Shown here: positions 52,886 through 62,192 of the stretch, one piece after another
Position numbering within the stretch: position 1 is the first letter of the stretch
Layout: every line of letters starts with the position of its first letter
Origin: Glaesserella sp041817755
Lineage (GTDB): Bacteria > Pseudomonadota > Gammaproteobacteria > Enterobacterales > Pasteurellaceae
NCBI RefSeq assembly: GCF_041817755.1
Contig: NZ_JBGYBX010000058.1
Location: 1-64,000 of the forward strand
DNA: 64,000 nucleotides
Direction: 5' to 3'
Program-made: the position numbers and the translations under genes
Notes under the pieces: generated by a model
Told to the model about the DNA's origin: nothing
Databases searched by the model: none
The model's input: only the letters and a program-made list of their open reading frames with translations

Positions 52886-53239
52886 CTAGAAAAGATTACT
52901 GACTAAAAATCCCATCAGAAACCCGGCAACCAAGGTAAAAACGCAGGCGGAAATAAAGGCTCGCTTTGCGGTTTTGATAAAGAATACGGGGCATGACATT
53001 GCGGGGAACAATGCGGCGATAAACGAGCCCACCATCCAAAACAGATAAATCAGCCAAAGGGCGCCGCCACCTTTGGGATCGTCAATCGAATGAATGTATA
53101 AGGCGAAATAAACGAATAAACCGAATGCGGTGAACGCAGCGCCGGAAACCGCCGCGGCGCTAACGGCAGTATAGGGTATCCATGCCAATATAAACGGGAT
53201 GACAAACCACAGCGAATTCGTGAGGGCGAAGAAGACCAT
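52886..53239 (-). CDS. Hypothetical membrane protein, possibly the frameshifted 3' part of a larger gene
   Basis: 117 residues with about four hydrophobic spans (FALTNSLWFVIPFILAWIPY, FTAFGLFVYFALYIH, LWLIYLFWMVGSFIAALF, ACVFTLVAGFLMGFLVSNLF). Directly upstream, in another frame, MTEKRFAVTVVILATLIMIA continues through a good membrane helix from 53343 to about 53240 and then turns into non-protein-like sequence. Joining the frames would give one protein of about 150 residues, so a frameshift (real or sequencing) is likely. Otherwise two overlapping genes. Family not recognised. Confidence 0.55.
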   Translation of the reverse strand: MVFFALTNSLWFVIPFILAWIPYTAVSAAAVSGAAFTAFGLFVYFALYIHSIDDPKGGGALWLIYLFWMVGSFIAALFPAMSCPVFFIKTAKRAFISACVFTLVAGFLMGFLVSNLF

Positions 53240-53343
53240 TGTTCGGTCGTCTCGGAGTATAAATAGGCACTGATATATGAGTAGGCTATCATGATCAGCG
53301 TAGCGAGGATTACGACAGTTACAGCAAAACGTTTTTCAGTCAT
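53240..53343 (-). pseudogene. Probable displaced 5' part of the membrane-protein gene
   Basis: The ATG at 53343 opens a frame encoding TEKRFAVTVVILATLIMIAY and SYISAYLYSETTEQ: a charged start and one membrane helix. After about residue 36 the frame loses coding character while the +1-shifted frame gains it. Confidence 0.4.
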
Positions 53344-53381
53344 CTTTTGTCCTTAATGCCACAAGTAAAAAACGGTGTATT

Positions 53382-53546
53382 TTAATCATACATGCCGTCA
53401 GGTATGGAGCAGCCTTCGGGCATCACAATTTTACAATTGGTTGCACCATCAGCTTCACATTGTTTAATTGCTATTTGCCCACCGCAGTTATGTGCATAAG
53501 CATTCAGACCGGCAGCCCCTAATAATATAGCCAGAAACTTTTTCAT
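53382..53546 (-). CDS. Small secreted cysteine-containing protein (54 residues)
   Basis: The ATG at 53546 is preceded by AAAGGA eight bases upstream. The protein opens with a clear signal peptide, MKKFLAILLGAAGLNAYA, and the remaining 36 residues (starting HNCGGQIAIKQCEADGATNC) contain four Cys and end IPDGMYD. Likely periplasmic or secreted with two disulfides. Same strand and about 40 bases downstream-upstream relation to the membrane-protein gene at 53343, which it precedes. No family recognised. Confidence 0.7.
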   Translation of the reverse strand: MKKFLAILLGAAGLNAYAHNCGGQIAIKQCEADGATNCKIVMPEGCSIPDGMYD

Positions 53547-53704
53547 TCGTTTTTTTCCTTTATTTGCTTGATGTTATCGATAGCAATGTAAAAACGACCG
53601 TATTCTAATCGGCAAGCGGAAAAAGTCAAAACTTAAAATGACACGCCGGCAATGACAATCAGGTGAGCTTTTTAACGATATGATTTGCCGTATTCGACCT
53701 TGAA

Positions 53705-53769
53705 ACAAGCGGTCGGATGTTGACCACATTTTGCAATTTGCAAATTTTTCGGAAGATCTCACCGCTTGT
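53705..53769. terminator. Inverted uptake-sequence pair downstream of tetR
   Basis: ACAAGCGGT and ACCGCTTGT face each other around a long AT-rich loop with TTTTGCAATTTGCAAATTTT. Just after the TetR-family gene; probable terminator. Confidence 0.55.
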
Positions 53770-53773
53770 CGGA

Positions 53774-54328
53774 TTATAAAATTGCCCGTTCAAATAACAT
53801 TTTTAAATTTTCAATGAGATGCAACGGGTTGAGCGCTTTATTATGCTCAAAACTGAAAGTCATCGACGCAATGGCAAAGGACGCATATAAATGCCCTTGA
53901 TATTCCAAATCGATTAATTCGTTATCATCAACTTCTTTCGATAAGACTTCAATGTATCGCTGCCGAATGATTTTATACATATCTTGTTTAAGGTGAATTT
54001 TAGGCGTTTCGATTTTCCAAAGCAGTTGGATTTTTTCGCGGTTTTTGAGAATGAGCGGTGCCGCTTTTTCGGCAAATACTAAAGACGTTTCATGAAAACG
54101 TTGCTCTAACAAAGGCAAAAAAACCGTTTGTTTAAATTCCTCAACAAGCTGCCGAGCTAACGTATCTTTATTCGCATAGTGTTTATAGAACGTGGTGCGG
54201 TTAATCTGTGCAACGTCCAAAATATCTTGAATCGTAATCTCTTGATAATCTTTTTCTTCCAATAAGCTGAAAAACGCCTGATGAATACTTTTCGCGGTTT
54301 TAATGACTCGAATATCGTCTTTATTCAT
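53774..54328 (-). CDS. TetR-family regulator of the efflux operon
   Basis: 184 residues from the ATG at 54328, preceded by GAAGG; an upstream ATG at 54370 has its Shine-Dalgarno too close. The TetR helix-turn-helix is at about 10-55: ITIQDILDVAQINRTTFYKH followed by YANKDTLA. The rest is an all-helical ligand domain. It is divergent from the HlyD-ABC-ABC-NodT operon by 184 bases, the usual place for its local repressor. Ligand unknown. Confidence 0.85.
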   Translation of the reverse strand: MNKDDIRVIKTAKSIHQAFFSLLEEKDYQEITIQDILDVAQINRTTFYKHYANKDTLARQLVEEFKQTVFLPLLEQRFHETSLVFAEKAAPLILKNREKIQLLWKIETPKIHLKQDMYKIIRQRYIEVLSKEVDDNELIDLEYQGHLYASFAIASMTFSFEHNKALNPLHLIENLKMLFERAIL

Positions 54329-54512
54329 TTCATTTGCCTTCTTTTCTATTTGTTGTCTTTTTATCTGCATCCTTTTTGAACAGGATAAACAACAAAATAT
54401 CGTTTTTTATCGAGATAAGCAACATTTTATTGTTTTTTGATGATTGAGCCGGATTCACGATTTTCCTACACTGCTTTTTATTTAGACGATATTGAGGAAT
54501 TAAGGAGATAAG

Positions 54513-55571
54513 ATGAAAAAAGTATGGATTGCACTCTTGGTAATTGCCATTGTTAGTGGCGGTATCTATTGGAAACAGACGCAAAGCCGCTCGAACTTAC
54601 CGGACGGGATTAGTGGTGTAAATGGGCGTTTGACGGTGGATCGTGTTGATGTGGCAACACTTTATGCGGGGCGAGTGGAAGAAATGTTGGTCAAAGAAGG
54701 CGAAGATGTAGAGAAAAATCAAGCGCTGGCTCGTCTTTCTTCCAGTCAAATTGAGAGCCAAGTAAATGCGACTTCGGCACAAATTGAAGCGATGCAGGCA
54801 CAAGTCGAACAAGCGAAAGCCCAAAAGCAACGTGCGTTGGAAACCGTCAGCCGTGCGAGTGCTGAAATTAATGCCCAACAGCAACAGTTAAGCGTGGCGA
54901 AATTGGAATTGGATAACGCTAAAAAGCTACGCCGTGATAATTTGATTTCTGCCAGCGAATTAGAACGCCGCCAAGCCAATTATAAAGTGGCACAATCGGC
55001 GATTGAGACGGCAAAAGCCGCTCGAGCCGAAGCACAAGCGACCGTGAGCCAAGCGGAGGCGACCATTTCTCAAGCACAAGCGATGGTCGGCAAAGCCAAA
55101 GCTGATGCGCAAAATGCCCAATCTCAACATGAAGATATGCTTATTCGTTCGCCGTTAAGCGGACGTGTGGAATATCAGCTTGCCGATGTGGGGAATGTGC
55201 TTGGTGTCGGCGGTAAAGTGGTCAGCATTTTGGATTTAGATGACGTGTATATCAACGTATTCTTACCGTCTTATCAAGCCAATCAAGTGAAAATCGGTGA
55301 TGAAGCCCGAGTCATTGTTGATGGCGTGGATGCGGTTTTCCCTGCCAAGGTAAGCTATATCTCTTCACAAGCTCAATTTACGCCGAAATCGGTCGAAACT
55401 GCCGAAGAACGTACCAAAATGATGTTTAAAATCAAGCTACAAATTCCCGAAGAGATCGTAAAACAAAATCCGGCATTCTTTAAAGGCGGTATGACCGCAA
55501 TGGGATATGTGAAATACGATGCAAGTATCGACTGGTCGGAAGCCCTCAACGTTAAATTGCCATCAGAATAA
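54513..55571 (+). CDS. HlyD-family membrane-fusion subunit of ABC efflux system
   Basis: 352 residues. One N-terminal span (VWIALLVIAIVSGGIYW), a lipoyl half (RVEEMLVKEGEDVEKNQALA), a long Ala/Gln-rich coiled-coil hairpin (about 80-205), the second lipoyl half (LIRSPLSGRVEYQLADVGNV) and a beta-barrel. It bridges the ABC transporter and the outer-membrane channel. First gene of a four-gene operon, with TTAAGGAG before the ATG. Resembles E. coli YhiI. Confidence 0.9.
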   Translation: MKKVWIALLVIAIVSGGIYWKQTQSRSNLPDGISGVNGRLTVDRVDVATLYAGRVEEMLVKEGEDVEKNQALARLSSSQIESQVNATSAQIEAMQAQVEQAKAQKQRALETVSRASAEINAQQQQLSVAKLELDNAKKLRRDNLISASELERRQANYKVAQSAIETAKAARAEAQATVSQAEATISQAQAMVGKAKADAQNAQSQHEDMLIRSPLSGRVEYQLADVGNVLGVGGKVVSILDLDDVYINVFLPSYQANQVKIGDEARVIVDGVDAVFPAKVSYISSQAQFTPKSVETAEERTKMMFKIKLQIPEEIVKQNPAFFKGGMTAMGYVKYDASIDWSEALNVKLPSE

Positions 55572-55586
55572 TAATGTGGAAATGCT

Positions 55587-58307
55587 ATGAATTTCGCTAT
55601 TTCAATCCAACATCTTTCTCATCAATACGGCAAAACACAGGCGCTGAAAGAGGTATCGCTACAAATTCCTCAAGGCGTGACCGTGGGGTTAATCGGGCCT
55701 GATGGCGTGGGAAAATCAACCTTGCTTTCGCTGATTTCAGGGGTAAAAATCTTACAACAGGGCGATATTTCGGTGTTCGGCTTAAACATTGCCGACAGCA
55801 AAGCTCGCGATCAGCTCTCCCATAAAATTGCTTTTATGCCGCAAGGATTGGGGAAAAACCTCTATCCGACACTCTCTATTTATGAAAATATTGAGTTCCA
55901 CGCCCGTCTTTACAGCTTACCGAAAGCCTACCGCCAAGCTCGGATCGAACGGTTATTGCAAGCGACTGGCTTGCTACCCTTTGCCGACAGACCAGCCGGA
56001 AAATTATCGGGCGGAATGAAGCAGAAACTGAGTTTATGTTGTGCGTTGGTGCACAGCCCCGATTTGCTGATTTTAGACGAACCGACCACCGGTGTAGATC
56101 CGCTTTCCCGCCGCCAATTTTGGGAATTGGTGGAGAGTTTACGCCAAGAAAGCCCGACAATGACCGTGATTGTTGCCACCGCTTACATTGATGAAGCTGA
56201 AGGATTTGAACATTTGATTGCGATGGACGACGGCAGAATTATTGCCGATAAGTCGACCCGCCAAGTGATGCAAGAAACGAACAGTGAGACTTTAGAGCAA
56301 GCTTATATCAAATTGTTACCGCCCGAAAAACGAGGAGCGGAGAACGGCTTGGTTATTCCGCCTTTTGTCCCAAACCCGAACGAACCACCGGCAATACAAG
56401 CGGTCGGTTTAACCAAAAAATTTGCGAATTTTGTGTCGGTGGATAATGTGAGCTTCACCATTCCAAGAGGCGAGATTTTTGGCTTTTTAGGCTCGAACGG
56501 TTGTGGTAAATCTACCACAATGAAAATGCTAACCGGCTTATTGGAGCCAACGGAAGGTTCGGCAACTTTGCTTGGGCAGCCGATTGATGCCGGCGATATC
56601 AATACCCGTAAAAAAGTGGGCTATATGTCGCAAGCCTTTTCACTCTATGAAGAACTTACTGTACGGGAAAATTTACTCTTACACGCCAAATTGTATCAAA
56701 TCGAACCTTCGCAGTGGGAGCAGTACATTCAACGCTCACTTGAACAATTTCATCTAGTTGAATTTGCCGAGCAAACGCCGGCTTCGTTGCCGTTGGGCAT
56801 TCGCCAACGGTTACAACTGGCTGCCGCCTGTTTACATCAGCCGGAAGTGTTAATTTTGGACGAACCGACGTCGGGGGTTGATCCTGCCGCACGGGATATG
56901 TTTTGGGAATATCTCATTAAACTGTCTCGGGAAGATAAGATCACGATTTTCGTCACCACCCATTTTATGAATGAAGCGGCTCGTTGCGATCGTATTTCTT
57001 TTATGCACCGTGGCAAAGTATTAGGCGTTGGTACATCGGAGGAGTTACGGATCGGAAAAAACGCCGCCACGCTGGAAGAAGCCTTTATTCGTTACTTGGA
57101 AGAACAAGCGGACGAGATTACCCAACCCCAGTTGCAAAAAAATGCGCAAAACGAACCGCTTGCCAGCCATTCACAAGCGGTCGGATTGTTTGCTTGGTTT
57201 GCCATGGTTTGGACTTTCGCTTTGCGTGAGAGCAAAGAGTTGCTACGGGATAATATCCGCCTGTTGTTTGCGATTGGCGGCCCCGCCATTATGTTGTTAG
57301 CGATGGCATCGAGTATTTCGTTTGATATTAACCCGCTGAAATTTACGGTATTGGATCATGACAACAGCTCGGAAAGCCGCCGATTGATCGAGTATTTTCG
57401 TGGCTCACCTTATTTTATTGAACAGCCTGAAATTTATTCCACGGCGGAGATTGATCGGGTGCTAAAAAGCGCCGAAGTCAAGTTGGTGCTGGAAATTCCG
57501 GCGGAGTTCGGGCGTTCGATCTTAAAAGGTCAAATGACGCCAATCGGGATTTTTATTGACGGGGCGTTTCCGTCCACGGCGGAAAATTTGAAATCGTCGG
57601 CAAACGGTGTGCTTGCTCAATATGTACGGGAGAATTTTCCTGCTACAGCAAATTCAACGACATCATCGCTGATTGAACCTCGTTTTATGTATAACCAGGA
57701 TTTTAAGAGTATTTTTGCGATTACTCCGGGTGTGATTATGTTAGCGATGATGATGGTACCTTCGATGATGACTGCATTGGGGATCGTTCGGGAGAAAGAG
57801 ATCGGTTCGATTATGAATTTATACGGTTCGCCTGCAAGTAAATTGCAATTCTTATTAGGCAAGCAATTACCCTATATCGTTTTAGCGTTTTTAAGTTATT
57901 TGGTGCTGATTTTTATCGCCGTCGTCATCTTTGGTGTACCGATAAAAGGATCGGTTTGGGCAATGTTTTTAGGCGCGTTATTGGTTGTTACCGCTTCAAC
58001 AGGCTTTGGTTTAGTGGTATCAAGCTTTGTGAAATCGCAGGTTGCGGCACTTTTTGCCACCGCTATTTTAATTATGGTGCCAACGATGAATTTCTCAGGA
58101 ATGATGTACCCGACAGCAACATTACCAACGCCGACCTACGTTATCGCTCATATTTTCCCAGGTGCCTGGTTTCAGCTAATTAGTTTAGGCGGATTTACCA
58201 AAGGGCTGGGCTTTTATGATTTCGTTGCCAGCTACGGTGCTTTAATTATCATCTATTCGGTCTATTTAATCTTGGCATCCTTATCATTGAAAAAACAGGA
58301 GAAATAA
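55587..58307 (+). CDS. ABC efflux protein: two ATPase domains fused to a permease
   Basis: 906 residues. First ATPase: Walker A GPDGVGKST (about 35-43), signature LSGGMKQKL, Walker B LLILDEP. Second ATPase: GSNGCGKST (about 300), signature LPLGIRQRL, LILDEP. The C-terminal third is an ABC-2 type permease with a large extracytoplasmic loop and five or six spans. Same layout as E. coli YhiH/RbbA. It exports an unknown compound with the following permease. Starts 15 bases after the HlyD gene. Confidence 0.92.
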   Translation: MNFAISIQHLSHQYGKTQALKEVSLQIPQGVTVGLIGPDGVGKSTLLSLISGVKILQQGDISVFGLNIADSKARDQLSHKIAFMPQGLGKNLYPTLSIYENIEFHARLYSLPKAYRQARIERLLQATGLLPFADRPAGKLSGGMKQKLSLCCALVHSPDLLILDEPTTGVDPLSRRQFWELVESLRQESPTMTVIVATAYIDEAEGFEHLIAMDDGRIIADKSTRQVMQETNSETLEQAYIKLLPPEKRGAENGLVIPPFVPNPNEPPAIQAVGLTKKFANFVSVDNVSFTIPRGEIFGFLGSNGCGKSTTMKMLTGLLEPTEGSATLLGQPIDAGDINTRKKVGYMSQAFSLYEELTVRENLLLHAKLYQIEPSQWEQYIQRSLEQFHLVEFAEQTPASLPLGIRQRLQLAAACLHQPEVLILDEPTSGVDPAARDMFWEYLIKLSREDKITIFVTTHFMNEAARCDRISFMHRGKVLGVGTSEELRIGKNAATLEEAFIRYLEEQADEITQPQLQKNAQNEPLASHSQAVGLFAWFAMVWTFALRESKELLRDNIRLLFAIGGPAIMLLAMASSISFDINPLKFTVLDHDNSSESRRLIEYFRGSPYFIEQPEIYSTAEIDRVLKSAEVKLVLEIPAEFGRSILKGQMTPIGIFIDGAFPSTAENLKSSANGVLAQYVRENFPATANSTTSSLIEPRFMYNQDFKSIFAITPGVIMLAMMMVPSMMTALGIVREKEIGSIMNLYGSPASKLQFLLGKQLPYIVLAFLSYLVLIFIAVVIFGVPIKGSVWAMFLGALLVVTASTGFGLVVSSFVKSQVAALFATAILIMVPTMNFSGMMYPTATLPTPTYVIAHIFPGAWFQLISLGGFTKGLGFYDFVASYGALIIIYSVYLILASLSLKKQEK

Positions 58308-58308
58308 G

Positions 58309-59430
58309 ATGCGTTGGTTAAAGAATGTGATGTACTTATCGAAAAAAGAGTTTGCGAGTTTGTTTTCGGATCTGACGTTGATTGCTTTGATTTTATATAT
58401 GTTCAGTGTGGCACTTTATACCATCGCCAATATGCCGACGACGGAGCTGAAAAATGCAGTAGTCGCAGTGGTGGATAACGATCGTTCAACCTTGTCTTAT
58501 CGCTTAAGAGACAGCTTGATTGAGCCAAATTTCAAAAAAGTACAGGAAATCTCGGCAAACGAAGTGGATCGGGCAATGGATACCGGTGCTTATACCTTTG
58601 TGTTGGAAATTCCGCCGAATTTCGAACGGGATATGTTGAAAGGCTTATCGCCGAAAATTCAGCTGTTGATTGATGCTACGGCAATGACCCAAGCCGGTGT
58701 AGGGAGTCACTATATTGCGCAAATTTTTAATCAAGAAGTGGCGCAATATTTAGGATTAAATTCAGTTTCGTTAGATAACCTTGCGACAATCAACGTGCTG
58801 TACAATCCAAACCATTCAAGCAAATGGTTGATGGGCACAATGCAAATTGTCGGGAACTTAAATTTACTTGTATTGCTGTTGGTTGGCGCGGCTGTTATTC
58901 GGGAACGTGAGCGGGGAACCATTGAACATTTATTGGTGATGCCCGTGACTTCAAGTGAAATTGCCGTGGCTAAAATTGTCGCTAACGGTTTGGTGCTATT
59001 AACGGTAGCAATGCTTTCCTTGATCTTTATGGTTCGAGGTGTGTTGGGTGTGCCCATTGCATTAAGTTCCTTACCGCTCTTTGCCCTAGGTGCCATAGCG
59101 TTTTTATTTTCGATTTCGTCATTGGGCATTTTATTGGCAATTATCGCACCAACAATGCCACAGTTCGGTTTGCTCTGTATCCCGACGTATGTCGTGATGT
59201 ATCTGCTTTCCGGTGCTAACTCACCGATTGAAAATATGCCAGAACTTGCCCAACAGCTCACGCAATTTTCCCCGACAACCGTATTTGGCGCTTATACGCA
59301 AGATGTTCTCTTCAGGGGAGCAAGTTTTGAACTCGTTTGGGATAAATTGCTAAAAATGATCGTGTTAGGTTTCGCTTTTTTAGCTATCGCACTTTCTCAA
59401 TTTAAGACAATGCTCTCAAGACAGGGATAA
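58309..59430 (+). CDS. ABC-2 efflux permease
   Basis: 373 residues of the YhhJ type: an N-terminal span, a large periplasmic loop (about 45-170, ending before NLNLLVLLLVGAAVIRERER), then five spans including the ABC-2 signature RERERGTIEHLLVMPVTSSE. It probably pairs with the permease half of the preceding protein. One base separates the genes (TAA G ATG), with AGGAG in the end of the upstream gene. Confidence 0.92.
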   Translation: MRWLKNVMYLSKKEFASLFSDLTLIALILYMFSVALYTIANMPTTELKNAVVAVVDNDRSTLSYRLRDSLIEPNFKKVQEISANEVDRAMDTGAYTFVLEIPPNFERDMLKGLSPKIQLLIDATAMTQAGVGSHYIAQIFNQEVAQYLGLNSVSLDNLATINVLYNPNHSSKWLMGTMQIVGNLNLLVLLLVGAAVIRERERGTIEHLLVMPVTSSEIAVAKIVANGLVLLTVAMLSLIFMVRGVLGVPIALSSLPLFALGAIAFLFSISSLGILLAIIAPTMPQFGLLCIPTYVVMYLLSGANSPIENMPELAQQLTQFSPTTVFGAYTQDVLFRGASFELVWDKLLKMIVLGFAFLAIALSQFKTMLSRQG

Positions 59431-59443
59431 AAAAGGACAAACA

Positions 59444-60838
59444 ATGAAAACCGTTAAATTAACAACAATTGCAATTTTCATCGCATTTCTGACCGCTTGT
59501 AATGCGACACAAGTCGATACCCAATCTACTGTTACCTTGCCAACACAGTTTGAACAAACGGCACAGGCAACGGGTTCGCAAAACGTACAACAATGGTGGC
59601 AACATTGGCAAGATCCTCAATTAAACCGTTTAATTGAACAAGGGCTACAAAATAATTTGGATATTGCCTTAGCCCAAATACGCTTAAAAGAAGCACAGGC
59701 AAACAGCCAATATGCGGAAGCAGATATGGGCGTGAATGTCGGTTTAAACGGCTCAATAAGTGGCGGGATCAGTAATATCAATAGCGGTATTATTAACCCG
59801 TCTTCCAGCCGAAGTGGCGGCGGATACGGCGGATTTTCCGCCTCGTGGGAGCCGGATATTTTCGGGCAAAAACGCAGTGATGCCGATGCGGCTTACTATG
59901 CAGCACTCGGGCAACAAGAACAGCTTTACGGCACGCAATTGTTAGTTGCCAGCCAAATTGCCGATAACTACTTTAAAATCTTTGCCACCGAACAACAAAA
60001 GGTGTTGATTTCGCAAAATTTAACCGTGTTAGCCGAGTTGCAACGTTATATTCAAGGGCGTTTTAATGCCGGACAAGCAACCGTTTATGAAGTGAATGAA
60101 ATTGCGGCACAAATCACCGCACTTCAAGCCAAACAAACGACATTAACCGCACAAGCGGTCAGTTTTGAACGCAATATTGCCATTTTGCTCGGGCAAACGC
60201 CGCAGGGTTTTCATCTTGTAAAACAGGGTAATCCGCTGGCTAAAATCCCAAATCCGCCGGCAGGGCAACAACCAAGTGATATCATTAACCGCCGCCCCGA
60301 TTTACGTGCCAACGCTCAACAAATTCGTGCTTATAGTGCCAAGCTTGCCAGTGCGAAAGCGGATCTTTTACCACGCTTTGATATTCAATTTCTCGGACAA
60401 GGCGGGCGAATTGGGCTGAATAATGATCTGTCGCATTTATCCGGTATCGGTAGTTTTATCAGCGCAGGCGTACAGTTGCCGATTTTTACAAATGGGCGGA
60501 TTGAAGCCAACATTGATGCTGCCGATGCCCGTTTAAAAGGTGCGGTAATTCAATATGATAAAACCTTACTCACAGCGCTTGCAGAAGTGGATAACAGTTA
60601 CCAAATGCAACAAAGTTTGGCACGCCAAACCGCATTACTGACGAAAACCGTACAACAAGCACAGAAACAGGCGAAAGACAGTCAGCTTTTATTCAAACAC
60701 GGCGATAAAACACTGGATGTGGCACTACGCGCACAAATTTCCGCTTTGAATTACCAAGAACAGCTCGTGCAATCCAATTTAAACGCAGCACAGAATATGA
60801 TTCATTTATACAAGGCATTGGGCGGAGGGTGGCAATAG
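59444..60838 (+). CDS. Outer-membrane efflux lipoprotein, NodT/TolC family
   Basis: 464 residues. Signal VKLTTIAIFIAFLTACN with lipobox LTAC. Two OEP domains with the usual repeats: QWWQHWQDPQLNRLIEQGL, NNLDIALAQIRLKEAQA and IINRRPDLRANAQQIRAYSA. It forms the outer-membrane channel of the system. It follows the permease gene by 13 bases. An uptake sequence lies inside its signal-peptide coding region (59490-59500). Confidence 0.93.
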   Translation: MKTVKLTTIAIFIAFLTACNATQVDTQSTVTLPTQFEQTAQATGSQNVQQWWQHWQDPQLNRLIEQGLQNNLDIALAQIRLKEAQANSQYAEADMGVNVGLNGSISGGISNINSGIINPSSSRSGGGYGGFSASWEPDIFGQKRSDADAAYYAALGQQEQLYGTQLLVASQIADNYFKIFATEQQKVLISQNLTVLAELQRYIQGRFNAGQATVYEVNEIAAQITALQAKQTTLTAQAVSFERNIAILLGQTPQGFHLVKQGNPLAKIPNPPAGQQPSDIINRRPDLRANAQQIRAYSAKLASAKADLLPRFDIQFLGQGGRIGLNNDLSHLSGIGSFISAGVQLPIFTNGRIEANIDAADARLKGAVIQYDKTLLTALAEVDNSYQMQQSLARQTALLTKTVQQAQKQAKDSQLLFKHGDKTLDVALRAQISALNYQEQLVQSNLNAAQNMIHLYKALGGGWQ

Positions 60839-60863
60839 TTCCTTGAATGGAGGACATCACATA

Positions 60864-60921
60864 GCAAGCGGTACGATGTGGCAAAAATTTTGCAAAATAG
60901 TATACAAATCATACCGCTTGC
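60864..60921. terminator. Inverted uptake-sequence pair between efflux operon and alr
   Basis: GCAAGCGGTACGAT faces ATCATACCGCTTGC with one mismatch, with a TTTTGCAAAA-containing loop. Lies between convergent genes. Confidence 0.65.
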
Positions 60922-60924
60922 AGG

Positions 60925-62055
60925 CTAAGCTTCCCTATATTCGGTAATCACTCGCGGGGTGAGTTTGGTGATCAGCTCGTAATTGATCACGCCGATAGCA
61001 TTGGCGACTTCCTCTATTAACAATTTTTCCCCCCACAGTTCGACTTCATCGCCGACTTTATCTTGGCTGTCGGCGCCGAGATCGACGGTCATCATATCCA
61101 TCGATACCCGTCCGACAATCGGTACTTTGCGTCCGTTAATAAATACCGGCGTGCCTTCCGGCGCATTGCGGGGGTAGCCGTCGCCATAGCCTATTGCCAC
61201 CACGCCGATTTTGGTCTCTTTATCACTGACCCAAGCTCCGCCATAACCGACGGGTTCACCTGCTTTGTGCGTACGAACTGCAATGAGAGAGGAAGAAAGC
61301 GTCATAACAGGCTTGAAGCCTAAATCGGTAATCGGCTGACTGTGTGGTGAAATGCCGTGCATGATAATGCCGGGGCGAACCCAATCATAATGCGCTTCTT
61401 TCCAATAAAGGATGCCGCTTGAGGCTGAAATGCTACGTTCCGCCGAAGGGTAGGGTTTGGTTGCCTGTTCAAAGGTTGCGATCTGTTTTTCGGTATAGCC
61501 GCAATCAGGTTCGTCAGCCCGGCTGAAATGGCTGACAAAATTGATTTTTTCGACCAACGGACAGGCGCTCAGGCGTTGGTAAAATTCGGTCACTTGCTCC
61601 GGATGGATACCTAATCGGTGCATGCCGGTATCGATTTTCAACCAAACGGTGACCGGGAAGTAAATTTTGGTTTTGCGAGACCAAAACCCTTTTGCTTGTT
61701 CGGTTTGCCAAGCTTGGTTGACTTCTTCGAGCAGTTCCAACTGTTCGATACAGTGAATCACGGTATCAAAACGGCGCGACAGGGTTTTGAGCAGCTCTTC
61801 TTTATCGAAAAAACCTTCCAATAACACGATGTTGCCTGCGTAACCGCTTTCCTGAATGGCTAACGCTTCTTTGATGCGCGCAACGCCGAATGCGGAAACA
61901 TGATTTTCAAGGTTACGCCAAACACGATGAATACCTTGTCCGTAAGCATTGGCTTTCACGACGGCACAAATTTTACTGTGAGGGGCAAGGTTTTTAATCA
62001 GTTCGATATTATGGCGTAGGGCACTGCCGTTAATGGTGGCGGTTGCTGGTTTCAT
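60925..62055 (-). CDS. alr: Alanine racemase
   Basis: 376 residues from the ATG at 62055 (KPATATINGSALRHNIELIK). The PLP Lys is in AVVKANAYGQG (about 34-44). The opposite catalytic Tyr is in GEPVGYGGAWV, and RVSMDMMTVDLG is a further family block. It makes D-alanine for peptidoglycan. The open frame extends to 62133 but aligns only from 62055. Confidence 0.96.
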   Translation of the reverse strand: MKPATATINGSALRHNIELIKNLAPHSKICAVVKANAYGQGIHRVWRNLENHVSAFGVARIKEALAIQESGYAGNIVLLEGFFDKEELLKTLSRRFDTVIHCIEQLELLEEVNQAWQTEQAKGFWSRKTKIYFPVTVWLKIDTGMHRLGIHPEQVTEFYQRLSACPLVEKINFVSHFSRADEPDCGYTEKQIATFEQATKPYPSAERSISASSGILYWKEAHYDWVRPGIIMHGISPHSQPITDLGFKPVMTLSSSLIAVRTHKAGEPVGYGGAWVSDKETKIGVVAIGYGDGYPRNAPEGTPVFINGRKVPIVGRVSMDMMTVDLGADSQDKVGDEVELWGEKLLIEEVANAIGVINYELITKLTPRVITEYREA

Positions 62056-62192
62056 AAACTTAAAAGAAATTTGGATAAAGGTAAAACGGAATGTGGTCTG
62101 ATTATACGCCGAAAAACGTAAATTCCCTAGCAATTACGGGGAAAAGGAGTAGTATAAGATCATAACTCATTCAAACGTATGGAGAACTTCTT

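Noticed and set aside
53050..53239. C-terminal part of the frame opened at 53343
   Set aside because: Arg/Ser/Pro-rich shadow of the membrane protein's coding frame; no protein character.
56740..56900. Degenerate signature (LPLGIRQRL) in the second ATPase of the efflux protein as a lost function
   Set aside because: This form is usual for the second domain in YhiH/RbbA-type proteins.
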